Source of the DNA: Neptunomonas japonica DSM 18939
GTDB taxonomy: Bacteria > Pseudomonadota > Gammaproteobacteria > Pseudomonadales > Balneatricaceae
Assembly: GCF_000422765.1 (NCBI RefSeq)
Contig: NZ_KE383917.1
Span: 32,861 to 96,860 of the forward strand
Direction: 5' to 3'
DNA length: 64,000 nt
Each line of letters begins with the position of its first letter. Position 1 is the first letter of the stretch. The position numbers and the translations under genes are program-made. The notes below the pieces were generated by a model, which was not told the origin of the DNA, searched no databases, and worked only from the letters and a program-made list of their open reading frames with translations. Below are positions 1 through 9,220 of the stretch, piece after piece.

Positions 1-1428
1 ATGCACATATCGCACCCTGACACCGTGCTCAGCTAAATACTCCGTTAAGTCTTCTGCCATGCGCTTGGTTAATACGGTCACAATAACTCTGCAGTTATCG
101 ACAACAACCTTATTAATTTCTTCTAACAGGTCATCCACCTGAGTAGAAGCAGGACGTATCTCAACAATAGGGTCTATCAGGCCTGTTGGACGTACAACCT
201 GCTCTACAATTTGTCCGGCATTTGCCGCTTCATATCTACTTGGCGTAGCTGAAACAAAGATCATTTGAGGTGCGAGGCTTTCCCACTCTTCAAAACGTAG
301 AGGGCGGTTATCCAACGCAGACGGCAAACGGAACCCATACTCAACCAGTGTTTCTTTACGTGAGCGGTCACCTTTATACATTGCCCCTAGCTGCGGAATA
401 GTGACATGTGATTCATCAATCACCACCAGCGCATTATCAGGAAGATAATCAAAAAGAGTAGGTGGCGCTCCGCCTGGCTCGCGTCCCGACAAGTACCGTG
501 AATAGTTTTCAATACCTGAACAGTAACCAAGCTCCATGATCATTTCCATGTCGTACATGGTGCGCTGCTCTAAGCGCTGTAGCTCAACTAGCTTCTCTAT
601 CTCTTTTAAAAACGTAAGGCGTTCATGTAGCTCAACTTTTATTTTCTCGACCGCTTCTACCAATATTTCACGTGGTGTGACGTAATGCGATTTAGGATAA
701 ACAGTGGCGCGCGGAACCTTACGCAGTACTTCTCCTGTTAAAGGGTCGAAGTAACTTAAGTTTTCAATTTCATCATCAAACAGCTCAATGCGTAGTGCGT
801 CTCTTTCCGATTCGGCAGGAAAAACGTCAATAACATCACCACGTACGCGATATGTACCACGGTGTAATTCCACATCATTGCGCTTGTATTGCAGCTCGGC
901 TAAGCGACGCAAAATTTTACGCTGGTCAGCCACATCACCACGATCTAGATGTAACATCATCGATAAATATGATTCAGGATCACCCAGACCATAAATAGAA
1001 GATACCGTTGCTACGATAATAACGTCGCTACGCTCCAGCAACGCTTTGGTAGCTGACAAACGCATCTGCTCAATATGCTCGTTAATCGATGCATCTTTAT
1101 CTATAAAGGTATCTGAAGAAGGAACATAAGCTTCTGGCTGATAATAGTCGTAGTAAGATACGAAATACTCAACGGCATTATCAGGAAAGAACTCTTTAAA
1201 CTCACCGTATAACTGTGCCGCCAATGTTTTATTATGTGCTAAAACAATAGTAGGTCGCTGTACTTCTGAGATTACATTGGCAATGGTAAATGTCTTACCT
1301 GAACCGGTCACACCTAACAGGGTTTGTGCAGCCAAGCCGTCGTTGATCCCTTGAACCAGCCCTTTAATAGCTTCTGGCTGATCGCCAGCAGGCGAAAAAG
1401 GTGAATTAACTTTGAAACGTTCTTTCAT
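1..1428 (-). CDS. uvrB: UvrABC excision nuclease subunit B (N-terminal 476 codons, cut by window edge)
   Basis: UvrB is the damage-verifying helicase-like subunit of nucleotide excision repair; it receives lesions from UvrA and recruits UvrC. Reading leftward from ATG at 1428 there is an open frame to position 1. The N-terminus begins [20 protein letters not shown], followed by Walker A GVTGSGKT at residues 39-46, the Tyr-rich beta-hairpin that clamps DNA ([14 protein letters not shown], about residues 90-103) and a VVIDESH Walker B box near residue 338. About 476 of the usual ~670 residues are present; the C-terminal helicase domain and UvrC-binding tail lie outside. No perfect LexA box (CTGT-N8-ACAG) is visible in the 265 bp upstream. 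It is divergent from the aminotransferase gene. Confidence 0.97.
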   Translation of the reverse strand, partial: MKERFKVNSPFSPAGDQPEAIKGLVQGINDGLAAQTLLGVTGSGKTFTIANVISEVQRPTIVLAHNKTLAAQLYGEFKEFFPDNAVEYFVSYYDYYQPEAYVPSSDTFIDKDASINEHIEQMRLSATKALLERSDVIIVATVSSIYGLGDPESYLSMMLHLDRGDVADQRKILRRLAELQYKRNDVELHRGTYRVRGDVIDVFPAESERDALRIELFDDEIENLSYFDPLTGEVLRKVPRATVYPKSHYVTPREILVEAVEKIKVELHERLTFLKEIEKLVELQRLEQRTMYDMEMIMELGYCSGIENYSRYLSGREPGGAPPTLFDYLPDNALVVIDESHVTIPQLGAMYKGDRSRKETLVEYGFRLPSALDNRPLRFEEWESLAPQMIFVSATPSRYEAANAGQIVEQVVRPTGLIDPIVEIRPASTQVDDLLEEINKVVVDNCRVIVTVLTKRMAEDLTEYLAEHGVRVRYVH

Positions 1429-1635
1429 AATACCCTGCTATCTGTTGATCGCGTGCGCCAAAGAATCGAACGCGCTAGTATACCCACTCAAATCCTTAAC
1501 GTCTTGGTTATTGAAGCTGTAACCTATACCCCTTCTAAAAAACGCTCGTGAGTCATTCTTTTTTATAAATTCAAACTTGAAGATTTTTACGACTAAATAT
1601 TAGGTTTTTTGATGTTTTGCTTATGCCTAATCCTG

Positions 1636-1641
1636 TATAAT
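1636..1641 (+). promoter_or_regulatory. Candidate -10 box for the aminotransferase gene
   Basis: A perfect TATAAT lies 52 bp before the TTG start at 1694. The matching -35 is poor, so only the -10 is claimed. The 265 bp between uvrB and this gene must hold both divergent promoters; nothing else is recognised in it. Confidence 0.45.
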
Positions 1642-1693
1642 TTTTCAGCTTTATTTAGCGACTTTCCTTAATTTTTTCATAGAGGACTATGAA

Positions 1694-2881
1694 TTGGACG
1701 TCCAACTTTCAGATCGTGTTAACAGCATTAAACCTTCTCCTACATTAGCTGTAACCAACCGTGCAGCAGAACTGCGCGCCGCAGGCAAAGATATTATTGG
1801 CCTAGGCGCTGGCGAGCCGGATTTCGACACTCCCGAGCATATTAAAGATGCTGCTATTGAAGCCCTTCATAATGGCTTCACTAAGTACACAGCTGTTGAT
1901 GGTACACCGAGTCTGAAAAATGCAATTATTAACAAGTTTAAGAATGATAATGGCTTAAACTACGAAGCTAATCAGATTTTGGTTTCTTGCGGTGGAAAGC
2001 AGAGCTTCTTCAACCTGTCTCTGGCGCTACTCAATGACGGTGATGAAGTTATTATCCCTGCACCATACTGGGTCTCGTACCCTGATATGGTACTGGTTGC
2101 TAACGGCAAGCCAGTGGTTATTACTACAACCCAAGCTCAGCGCTTCAAAATCACTGCGGCTCAGCTGGAAGAAGCGATTACTCATCGCACCCGTCTAGTG
2201 GTATTAAACAGCCCATCCAACCCAACAGGGGTTGCGTATACGCTACAAGAGCTAAAAGAACTTGGCGAAGTACTTAAACGATTCCCTAATATACTCGTCG
2301 TTACTGACGACATGTACGAGCATATTCGTTTTAACGACTTACCATTTTGCAACATTCTAAACGCTTGCCCTGAGCTATATGATCGCACCATCGTGCTTAA
2401 CGGTGTTTCAAAAGCTTATTCGATGACTGGCTGGCGTATTGGTTATGCAGCAGGCCCGGCTAAACTGATTGGCGCCATGAAAAAAGTGCAATCACAAAGC
2501 ACCTCAAACCCGACATCTATCTCCCAAGTAGCTTCGCAAGCAGCTCTTGAAGGCGGTAATGCCTGTGTTGATAAAATGGTGGTCGCTTTTAAAGAGCGTC
2601 ATGAATATGTTGTGTCTGCATTAAACGAGATCAAAGGTGTTGAGTGCATCCCTGCCGATGGTACTTTCTACGCTTTCCCAAGTTTTCAGCAAGTAATTGA
2701 TAACGACGAGCGCTTTAATAATGATATCGAGCTTGCCGAATTCTTGCTGAACGACGCGGGTGTTGCTCTGGTGCCGGGTTCTGCTTTTGGTGCCCCTGGT
2801 AACATGCGTCTTTCTTTTGCTACCAGCATGAGCATTTTAGAAGATGCTATTGGCCGTATAAAAGCAGCGCTCAAAGCCTAA
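1694..2881 (+). CDS. Aspartate aminotransferase, class I beta (PLP-dependent)
   Basis: This 395-residue enzyme most likely transfers the amino group between aspartate and 2-oxoglutarate in the cytoplasm; the subfamily can also act on other substrates such as prephenate, so specificity is inferred. The family N-terminus IKPSPTLAVTNRAAELRAAG and the GAGEPDFDTP motif are intact. The PLP-binding lysine is K240 in NGVSKAYSMTGWRIGY. The start appears to be TTG at 1694, 7 nt after AGAGGA; the nearby ATG at 1689 is in another frame and quickly hits a stop, and the family N-terminus fits TTG. It is a single-gene unit ending in a strong terminator. Confidence 0.93.
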   Translation: MDVQLSDRVNSIKPSPTLAVTNRAAELRAAGKDIIGLGAGEPDFDTPEHIKDAAIEALHNGFTKYTAVDGTPSLKNAIINKFKNDNGLNYEANQILVSCGGKQSFFNLSLALLNDGDEVIIPAPYWVSYPDMVLVANGKPVVITTTQAQRFKITAAQLEEAITHRTRLVVLNSPSNPTGVAYTLQELKELGEVLKRFPNILVVTDDMYEHIRFNDLPFCNILNACPELYDRTIVLNGVSKAYSMTGWRIGYAAGPAKLIGAMKKVQSQSTSNPTSISQVASQAALEGGNACVDKMVVAFKERHEYVVSALNEIKGVECIPADGTFYAFPSFQQVIDNDERFNNDIELAEFLLNDAGVALVPGSAFGAPGNMRLSFATSMSILEDAIGRIKAALKA

Positions 2882-2910
2882 TATGCTTTCTTAATAGTTA
2901 ACCACCTTCA

Positions 2911-2934
2911 ACGCCGGATTTATCCGGCGTTTTT
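2911..2934 (+). terminator. Rho-independent terminator after the aminotransferase gene
   Basis: An 8-bp GC-rich stem (ACGCCGGA / TCCGGCGT) with a TTTA loop is followed by a T run, 30 bp after the stop codon. Confidence 0.9.
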
Positions 2935-2994
2935 AATTCCGCAATCATCAACAGTCTATTGCTAAAAAAACAACAATTTTCACCTTCCCTCTAC

Positions 2995-3022
2995 TTGAGT
3001 CTCATTCTTATCCGCGTACAAT
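2995..3022 (+). promoter_or_regulatory. Sigma-70 promoter of the tetR-RND efflux operon
   Basis: TTGAGT at 2995-3000 and TACAAT at 3017-3022 are separated by 16 bp. Transcription would start near 3029, just before the palindromic operator, so a bound TetR protein could block it. Confidence 0.6.
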
Positions 3023-3040
3023 ACAATTCAAATTTAGAAC

Positions 3041-3048
3041 GACCGGTC
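3041..3048. promoter_or_regulatory. Probable TetR-family operator (GACCGGTC)
   Basis: A perfect 8-bp palindrome GACCGGTC sits 9 bp before the tetR start codon and about 12 bp after the predicted transcription start. It resembles the GACC/GGTC half-sites used by NemR/AcuR-type TetR proteins. Autorepression of the whole efflux operon is the simple inference. Confidence 0.6.
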
Positions 3049-3057
3049 TAGTTAAAT

Positions 3058-3678
3058 ATGATTCAAGGTAGACGCCCAGAGCATAGTCGCCAACAAGTCT
3101 TAGAAAAAGGTATGGAACTCTTTAACCAACAGGGTTATCACGGAACTGGCTTAACCGCCATTCTAAAAGCCTGCCAGGTATCTAAAGGCTCCTTCTATAA
3201 CTTTTTTGGCAGTAAAGAAGAGTTTGCTGTTGAGATTATCGATCATTATCACTCAATAGAGTGTGAGCGCTGGGAAGTGGAGCTATCTAAGCTGGATTGC
3301 CCGCAGTTTGAAAAAATGCGCGTAATGCTCGAAAGAGAAATTCAGGAATTTGAATCTGAAAAAGAACATTTTGGTTGTCTAATTGCCAATCTATCTGGCG
3401 AGTTGGGCAATGCCTCACATGCATTTAAAGAAGCGATTCGTCGCTCAACATCTGATGTATTACAAGCCATAGAAAAGGATTTTCAACAATGCCAAACAGA
3501 TGGGGACCTCCGCGCTGACCTTAGCGCGCAACAGCTAGCACACCTTTTTTGGGATAGCTGGCAAGGCGCACTACTGCGCATGAAAGTAGAAAGCTCAACA
3601 GCGCCACTACGAGAATTGCTCGACCTTTATTGGAATCACATTCTACCGCCACAAAATGGAACAAAAACATATGTTTAA
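3058..3678 (+). CDS. TetR/AcrR-family repressor of the adjacent RND pump
   Basis: This is a 206-residue TetR regulator. The N-terminal helix-turn-helix spans residues 10-55, ending in the typical VSKGSFYNFFGSKEEF. The ligand-binding half carries C107 in HFGCLIANL, close to the position of the redox-sensing cysteine of E. coli NemR, so an electrophile or oxidant signal is possible (inference). It is the first gene of a four-gene operon; its end overlaps the start of the membrane-fusion gene. The palindrome just upstream suggests autoregulation. The inducer cannot be read from the sequence. Confidence 0.9.
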   Translation: MIQGRRPEHSRQQVLEKGMELFNQQGYHGTGLTAILKACQVSKGSFYNFFGSKEEFAVEIIDHYHSIECERWEVELSKLDCPQFEKMRVMLEREIQEFESEKEHFGCLIANLSGELGNASHAFKEAIRRSTSDVLQAIEKDFQQCQTDGDLRADLSAQQLAHLFWDSWQGALLRMKVESSTAPLRELLDLYWNHILPPQNGTKTYV

Positions 3679-4732
3679 TCATAAAAAAAAGTGGTTGATC
3701 ACCACGCTACTACTGATTTCTACAGCACCTATGTTAGCCACGGCGGCAGAAAAACCAGGTGGTTTACCAGCAGAGGTTGTCAAAATCCAACCCGAAACAC
3801 TTCGTCATGAGCTAAACGCAGTCGGTACGCTAGAAGCATGGGAAAGTGTCGTCATTCGTCCAGAACAAAACGGTCTCATTACAAAAATTCTGTTTAAAGA
3901 AAGCCATGCGGTAAAGCAAGGCGACACCTTATTCGAGCTTAATGCCGACTCTTATCGTGCAGAGGTATCTCAAGCGAAAGCACGCGTTAGCCTCAGCCTT
4001 AATGAGTTTAAACGGGCTGAAAAGCTGCTCAAAAAACGTGTTGGATCTGTCAATGATAGAGATACAACACTGGCACAATTACGTGTTGATGAGGCACAAC
4101 TGGAAGTGGCCAGAACACTCTTAAAGAAAATGACTATCAAAACACCTTTTAATGGAGTCATCGGATTAAGAAATGTAAGCCCCGGTGATTATGTAACCTC
4201 AGGTCAAGATCTGGTTCAACTGACAGACATTAGCAAAATGAAAGTTGAATTCAGCCTGCCTGAAACAACACTTAGCCAAATCAAAACCGGCCAAACCGTT
4301 TCATTGAATGTAGCGGCCTACCCGCAGGCAAAATTCAGTGGTGAGATATATGCTATTTCTCCCGTTGCTGATGTCCGCAGTCATAACATTAAGATTAAAG
4401 CCATTGTAAACAATGAATCTGGTCAATTACGTCCGGGACTATTCAGTAAAATTAGCGTTTTATTAAGCGCTGATAACAACGCCCTGCTCGTCCCCGAAGA
4501 AGCCATCATCCCAAACAACGGTGCTTTTCTTGTTATGCGTATGGATAAAAATAACAGCGTTGCCATGGTTCCTGTCACGCTAGGCTTACGCCAAGGCGAC
4601 CAGGTACAAATACTGAATGGCTTGAATGCAGACGATGTCATTGTCACTGCAGGACACTTAAAACTACGCCCGGGTATGCCAATCACTCCTATATTCCCAC
4701 AACCCAAGAATACTCCTAAGCAGGAAGGCTAA
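3656..4732 (+). CDS. RND efflux periplasmic adaptor (membrane fusion protein, HlyD/MdtA-like)
   Basis: This periplasmic adaptor links the inner-membrane RND pump to the TolC-like channel. A signal sequence (KKKWLITTLLLISTAPMLATAA) precedes a split lipoyl/barrel-sandwich region (ESVVIRPEQNGLITKI early, TPFNGVIGLRNVSPGDYV later) around an alpha-hairpin at about residues 95-150, then beta-barrel and membrane-proximal domains. Two starts are possible: ATG at 3656, overlapping tetR by 23 bp, or ATG at 3671, which puts the charged n-region of the signal peptide at the true N-terminus and has GGAA 11 nt upstream. The 3671 start seems more natural. The RND gene follows after 6 bp. Confidence 0.93.
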   Translation: MEQKHMFNHKKKWLITTLLLISTAPMLATAAEKPGGLPAEVVKIQPETLRHELNAVGTLEAWESVVIRPEQNGLITKILFKESHAVKQGDTLFELNADSYRAEVSQAKARVSLSLNEFKRAEKLLKKRVGSVNDRDTTLAQLRVDEAQLEVARTLLKKMTIKTPFNGVIGLRNVSPGDYVTSGQDLVQLTDISKMKVEFSLPETTLSQIKTGQTVSLNVAAYPQAKFSGEIYAISPVADVRSHNIKIKAIVNNESGQLRPGLFSKISVLLSADNNALLVPEEAIIPNNGAFLVMRMDKNNSVAMVPVTLGLRQGDQVQILNGLNADDVIVTAGHLKLRPGMPITPIFPQPKNTPKQEG

Positions 4733-4738
4733 ACGCTC

Positions 4739-7700
4739 ATGGTTTTATCAGATATCAGTATAAAACGCCCGGTGCTCGCTATGGTCATGAGCCTGATGCT
4801 GCTTTTAATAGGCGTTATCTCTTATGACAAACTTACCGTTCGTGAGTACCCCAAAATTGATGTACCTGTCATTACCGTAGAAACAAACTACTCCGGTGCC
4901 AGCGCCTCTATTATTGAAACTCAGGTCACGCAGATTATTGAAGACTCTCTCTCAGGTATTGAGGGGATCGATTTCATGACATCGATCAGCCGCTCGCAAA
5001 AGAGCCAAATTACTATTAATTTCAAACTCGACCGCGATCCAGATGCAGCAGCCAGTGACGTGCGAGACCGTGTCGGCCGCGTCCGCGGCGCATTACCTGA
5101 TGATATAGATGAACCCATTGTTGCTAAATCTGAAGCAGATGCTCAGCCCATTATCTGGCTGGCATTTTCATCTGATCGCCACACACCAATGGAAGTATCT
5201 TCTTTCGCTGATAAGCGTGTTAAAGATCCGCTGCAGACTGTACCAGGTGTTGCCAGTATCCGTATCGCCGGCGAGCGTCGCTACTCTATGCGCGTATGGC
5301 TGGATCCCGATCGCTTAACGTCTTATGGAATGACGCCTGTTGATGTTGAATCGGCATTGCGAACACAAAACCTTGAAGTACCCGCAGGTAGAATCGAAAG
5401 CGCTGAACGTGAATTTAGCGTGCTAACTAACAGCGATTTGAATACGGTTGAGCAGTTCGAACAGGTTATCGTTCGTAATGATGCAAACTACCCTATTCGT
5501 ATCCAAGATGTAGCGACAGTAGAAATAGCACCTGAATCAGAGCGTATTATAGGCCGCTATAATGGCAAAAATGCTGTTGCGATGGGTATCGTTAAGCAAT
5601 CTACAGCGAACCCTCTCGACGTATCTAATGGTATTAAAGCCGAGATGGAGCGCATTAAACAGGTCTTGCCTGAAGGCATGCAAGTTAACGTCGCTTATGA
5701 CTCATCTATCTTTATCCAAGCATCGATTGATTCCGTGTTTACCACATTGATTGAAGCCGGCATTCTCGTTGTTATCGTTATATTCTTCTTCTTACGTAAT
5801 CTACGCGCTACCTTGATTCCCGTTGTTACTATTCCTCTCTCATTAGTCGGCGCGTTTGCTGTCATGTATGTGTTGGATTACTCCATTAATACACTCACAT
5901 TACTGGCAATGGTGTTAGCTATAGGACTGGTAGTGGATGATGCCATCGTCATGCTGGAGAATATCTTCCGGCATGTCGAAAACGGCATGTCTCCCGTTAA
6001 AGCAGCATTCGTAGGAAGCCGTGAAGTAGGGTTTGCCGTTATTGCGACCACATTAACACTGGTTGCTGTTTACGTGCCCGTAGCACTCACCCCAGGAAGA
6101 ACAGGAAAACTGTTTACTGAATTTGCTTTAACGCTCGCCGGTGCTGTACTCATATCAGGATTCATTGCTTTAACACTTTCGCCCATGATGGGCTCAAAAA
6201 TGCTGAAGCATGAGAAAAAGCATTCATTCATCTTTAATATTATTGAGCGCTTCCTCAACAGTATTACTAATGGCTACCAAGCACTGCTTAACAAGCTATT
6301 ACGTAACGGTTTTTTGGCCCTCATCATCATGGTAGCCAGCGCTTCTGGTGCTTGGTATTACTATGATTTATTACCAAAAGAGCTCGCACCAGTAGAAGAC
6401 CGCGGTACTATCATGTCATTTTCAATCAACCCTGATGGAGCATCTGTTGATTATGTAAATAGATACTCTAAAGGTGTTGAAGGCATTATATCGACCGTGC
6501 CAGAACATAACCGCTACTTTACTGTGGTCGGCTTTCCTTCTGAAACCAATTCCCTTGCATTCCTAGGTTTAAAACCATGGGATGAGCGCGAAAGGAAGCA
6601 ACAAGATATTGCGGCAGAACTAACCCCTAAACTGTTCGGTGGCGTTACCGGCAATATGTCGTTTGCGATGAATCTCCCCTCCTTAGGACAGAGCATTATT
6701 TCTCGCCCTGTTGAGTTCATTATCAAATCCAATGGTACTTACGACGAATTGAAAGCTATCACTGACAAAGTGCTCGCCAAAGTTTATCAAAGCCCGATGT
6801 TTGTTCAACCAGATACCGACCTGAAGCTTAATAAGCCAGAGCTACATATCGACATTGATCGTAATAAAGCATCTGAAATAGGCGTTCCAATTGAGCGTAT
6901 AGGTCGCACTTTAGAAAGCTATATAGCAGGTCGTGATGTGACTCGCTTCAAAAAAGAAGGTGATCAGTACGATGTTATTGTGCAGGTTCAAAAACAACAA
7001 CGTGATAACCCTGCTGATTTATCCAACCTGTATGTACGCAGTGATCGAGGTGACATGATCCAGATGTCTAACCTGACAAGTGTCACAGAAACAGTAGCGC
7101 CTCGAGAACTAAACCACTTTGATAAGGTGAAAGCCGTTAAGCTGCAAGCCATGTTAGCACCAGGCTTTAGTATTGGCGAAGCGCTCGAATTTTTAGAGAA
7201 AACCCTCCAGGAAGTAGCACCTGAAGCATCACAAGACTTTGGTGGGCAATCACGAGAGTTTAAAGATTCTAGCAATAGCCTACAAATGACTTTTGTATTA
7301 GCTCTTACCTTTATTTTCTTAGTGATGGCCGCGCAATTTGAGAGTTTTAGAAACCCATTCATTATTTTACTTTCTGTTCCACCCGCTATATTCGGCGCCC
7401 TCTTCGCTTTGTACTACACTGGAGGAAGCATGAGTATTTATAGCCAGATTGGCCTCATTACATTGATTGGTTTGATCGCCAAACATGGTATTCTGATTGT
7501 TGAGTTTGCGAACCAACTTCAGGAGCAAGGACACAGTGTACGCGAAGCCATAATGGAAGCCGCAACATTGCGTTTACGCCCTATTTTAATGACGACCGGT
7601 GCTACCGTTTTAGGTGCATTACCGTTAGCATGGGCCGTTGGTGCAGGCGCAGAATCTCGCCAACAGATCGGCTGGGTTATTGTCGGAGGAATGTTATTTG

Positions 7701-7801
7701 GTACCTTGATGACATTATTTGTTATTCCGACCGTTTACAGCTTCTTGGGTAAACGCACCCCAAACACAACTGAACAAGCATACGCAGAAACGATACAGTA
7801 A
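4739..7801 (+). CDS. RND multidrug efflux transporter (HAE-1 family inner-membrane pump)
   Basis: This 1020-residue proton-driven exporter has the full AcrB-type layout: twelve membrane helices and two large periplasmic loops. The proton-relay aspartates are D400 and D401 in IGLVVDDAIVM, and the partner lysine is K915 in LIAKHGILIVEFAN. Both are intact, so the pump should be functional. The start ISIKRPVLAMVMSLML and the short 1020-residue length resemble the MexK/VexD-like group more than AcrB itself. It lies between its adaptor and its outer-membrane channel in one operon. Substrates cannot be inferred. Confidence 0.95.
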   Translation: MVLSDISIKRPVLAMVMSLMLLLIGVISYDKLTVREYPKIDVPVITVETNYSGASASIIETQVTQIIEDSLSGIEGIDFMTSISRSQKSQITINFKLDRDPDAAASDVRDRVGRVRGALPDDIDEPIVAKSEADAQPIIWLAFSSDRHTPMEVSSFADKRVKDPLQTVPGVASIRIAGERRYSMRVWLDPDRLTSYGMTPVDVESALRTQNLEVPAGRIESAEREFSVLTNSDLNTVEQFEQVIVRNDANYPIRIQDVATVEIAPESERIIGRYNGKNAVAMGIVKQSTANPLDVSNGIKAEMERIKQVLPEGMQVNVAYDSSIFIQASIDSVFTTLIEAGILVVIVIFFFLRNLRATLIPVVTIPLSLVGAFAVMYVLDYSINTLTLLAMVLAIGLVVDDAIVMLENIFRHVENGMSPVKAAFVGSREVGFAVIATTLTLVAVYVPVALTPGRTGKLFTEFALTLAGAVLISGFIALTLSPMMGSKMLKHEKKHSFIFNIIERFLNSITNGYQALLNKLLRNGFLALIIMVASASGAWYYYDLLPKELAPVEDRGTIMSFSINPDGASVDYVNRYSKGVEGIISTVPEHNRYFTVVGFPSETNSLAFLGLKPWDERERKQQDIAAELTPKLFGGVTGNMSFAMNLPSLGQSIISRPVEFIIKSNGTYDELKAITDKVLAKVYQSPMFVQPDTDLKLNKPELHIDIDRNKASEIGVPIERIGRTLESYIAGRDVTRFKKEGDQYDVIVQVQKQQRDNPADLSNLYVRSDRGDMIQMSNLTSVTETVAPRELNHFDKVKAVKLQAMLAPGFSIGEALEFLEKTLQEVAPEASQDFGGQSREFKDSSNSLQMTFVLALTFIFLVMAAQFESFRNPFIILLSVPPAIFGALFALYYTGGSMSIYSQIGLITLIGLIAKHGILIVEFANQLQEQGHSVREAIMEAATLRLRPILMTTGATVLGALPLAWAVGAGAESRQQIGWVIVGGMLFGTLMTLFVIPTVYSFLGKRTPNTTEQAYAETIQ

Positions 7802-7812
7802 GGATTAGCTCA

Positions 7813-9114
7813 ATGAAATTTGTCTCATATGCCATTCGTGCAGCCATGTTTGCCAGCCTTTGCGGCTCAGCAACACTAGCAAATGCCGCTGCCCTAGAAG
7901 ATATCTACCTAAAAGCACTGAGCAACGATGCTCAGTTAAAAGTTGCGGAAGCTACGTTTCGTGCGAATAAAGAAGCGCTTCCGCAGGCGCGTGCAGGATT
8001 GCTACCTAACATTAACGCAACAGCGAACACCAGCTATACAGATTCTGATCTAGCCTCTTTTAACAACCATGGCTACACCGTTAGCTTGGTCCAACCTGTT
8101 TTTTCTGCAGCACGATGGTTTACCTACCAGCAAGGAGAAACACTTGATGAGCAGGCGCAATTACGTTTCGACCTAGCGCAACAAAATCTGATCCTTCAGT
8201 CCGTAGAAACATACCTCAACGTACTACGAGCCAAAAGCAACCTAGAAACAGCGGAGTCGCAAGAGCGCGCCATCAAGCGTCGCCTAGACCAGGTCAACGC
8301 ACAATTTGAAGTTGGGCTAATTGCCATTACTGACGTACACGAAGCTCAGGCATCTTATGATAATGCTCGTGTTAACCTAATTGAAGCGGAAGGCGCACTG
8401 GATAATAGTTATGAAGCGATAGAGCGCCTGACAGGTGAAACCATCACTAGAACAGACCTACTAAGCGAAGAATATCCTATTCAGGAACTAACACCCGCAG
8501 CGCCAGAAGAGTGGCTGACCAAAGCACTTTCCAGCAATATCGCACTAAAAGTAGTCAAAGCCGATATTAATGTAAGCCGAAAGAGTGCACAAATAGCTAA
8601 AGCAGGCCACTACCCAACGCTTGATCTTAATGCCACCTACGATCGTGATAAAGGCACCACCAACAGTAATAACTGGAATGACGGCCACGTTGTTGGCTTA
8701 ACGTTTAGCCTACCTCTTTATCAAGGCGGTGCAACAAGCTCACGTTCGCGCCAAGCTTACGCCCAACTTGATGCTGCCACTCAAACGTATGACGACACTG
8801 CACGCGGTGTAAAACAGTCGACACGTAGCCTGCTTCGTAACATTAAAACCAATGTACAGAGCGTTTACGCGCGCCAGCAAAGCATTATTTCTAGCCAAGC
8901 AGCTCTTGATGCTACCAGCGAAGGCTTTTCGGTTGGTACCCGTAACGTTGTCGATGTATTAGCGGCAGAACAAGCACTCTATACAGCTAAACGAGACTAT
9001 GCGACGGCACGATTTGACTACGTTTTAAACCTATTCACTTTTAAGCAACAGGTAGGGACACTCAACCCTGAAGACCTATCTGGTTTAGATAAATGGCTTG
9101 TCATTGAAAGTTAA
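7813..9114 (+). CDS. TolC-family outer-membrane efflux channel
   Basis: This 433-residue protein has a signal peptide (to NAAA, about residue 26) and two outer-membrane-efflux repeats of long helices. It starts with the typical ALEDIYLKALSNDAQLKVAEA and has the second-repeat signature GLTFSLPLYQGGATSSRSRQ at about residues 293-312. It would form the trimeric tunnel for the RND pump encoded 11 bp upstream, so the operon carries its own channel. It is the last gene before a strong terminator. Confidence 0.94.
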   Translation: MKFVSYAIRAAMFASLCGSATLANAAALEDIYLKALSNDAQLKVAEATFRANKEALPQARAGLLPNINATANTSYTDSDLASFNNHGYTVSLVQPVFSAARWFTYQQGETLDEQAQLRFDLAQQNLILQSVETYLNVLRAKSNLETAESQERAIKRRLDQVNAQFEVGLIAITDVHEAQASYDNARVNLIEAEGALDNSYEAIERLTGETITRTDLLSEEYPIQELTPAAPEEWLTKALSSNIALKVVKADINVSRKSAQIAKAGHYPTLDLNATYDRDKGTTNSNNWNDGHVVGLTFSLPLYQGGATSSRSRQAYAQLDAATQTYDDTARGVKQSTRSLLRNIKTNVQSVYARQQSIISSQAALDATSEGFSVGTRNVVDVLAAEQALYTAKRDYATARFDYVLNLFTFKQQVGTLNPEDLSGLDKWLVIES

Positions 9115-9160
9115 AGCTGAAGACTGATTTCTGACTATATAAACCTGTTTTTACACACAA

Positions 9161-9186
9161 AAAAGCCCGGTATTCTGGGCTTTTTT
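9161..9186. terminator. Bidirectional terminator between the efflux operon and the repeat-protein gene
   Basis: AAAAGCCCGG pairs with CTGGGCTTTT around a TATT loop, with A and T runs on the two flanks. It can serve the rightward efflux operon and the leftward gene ending at 9221. Confidence 0.85.
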
Positions 9187-9220
9187 ATATCTGCTATTCA
9201 CTTTGCCATTAAAGCTAATG

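Noticed and set aside
1633..1648. CTGT-N8-TCAG near-match to a LexA box in the uvrB-aminotransferase spacer
   Set aside because: One half-site is imperfect, it is 205 bp from the uvrB start, and it overlaps the -10 of the aminotransferase gene. It is more likely chance.
6988..7362. 124-residue leftward open frame
   Set aside because: It lies wholly inside the RND pump gene, which has strong homology, and shows no family features.
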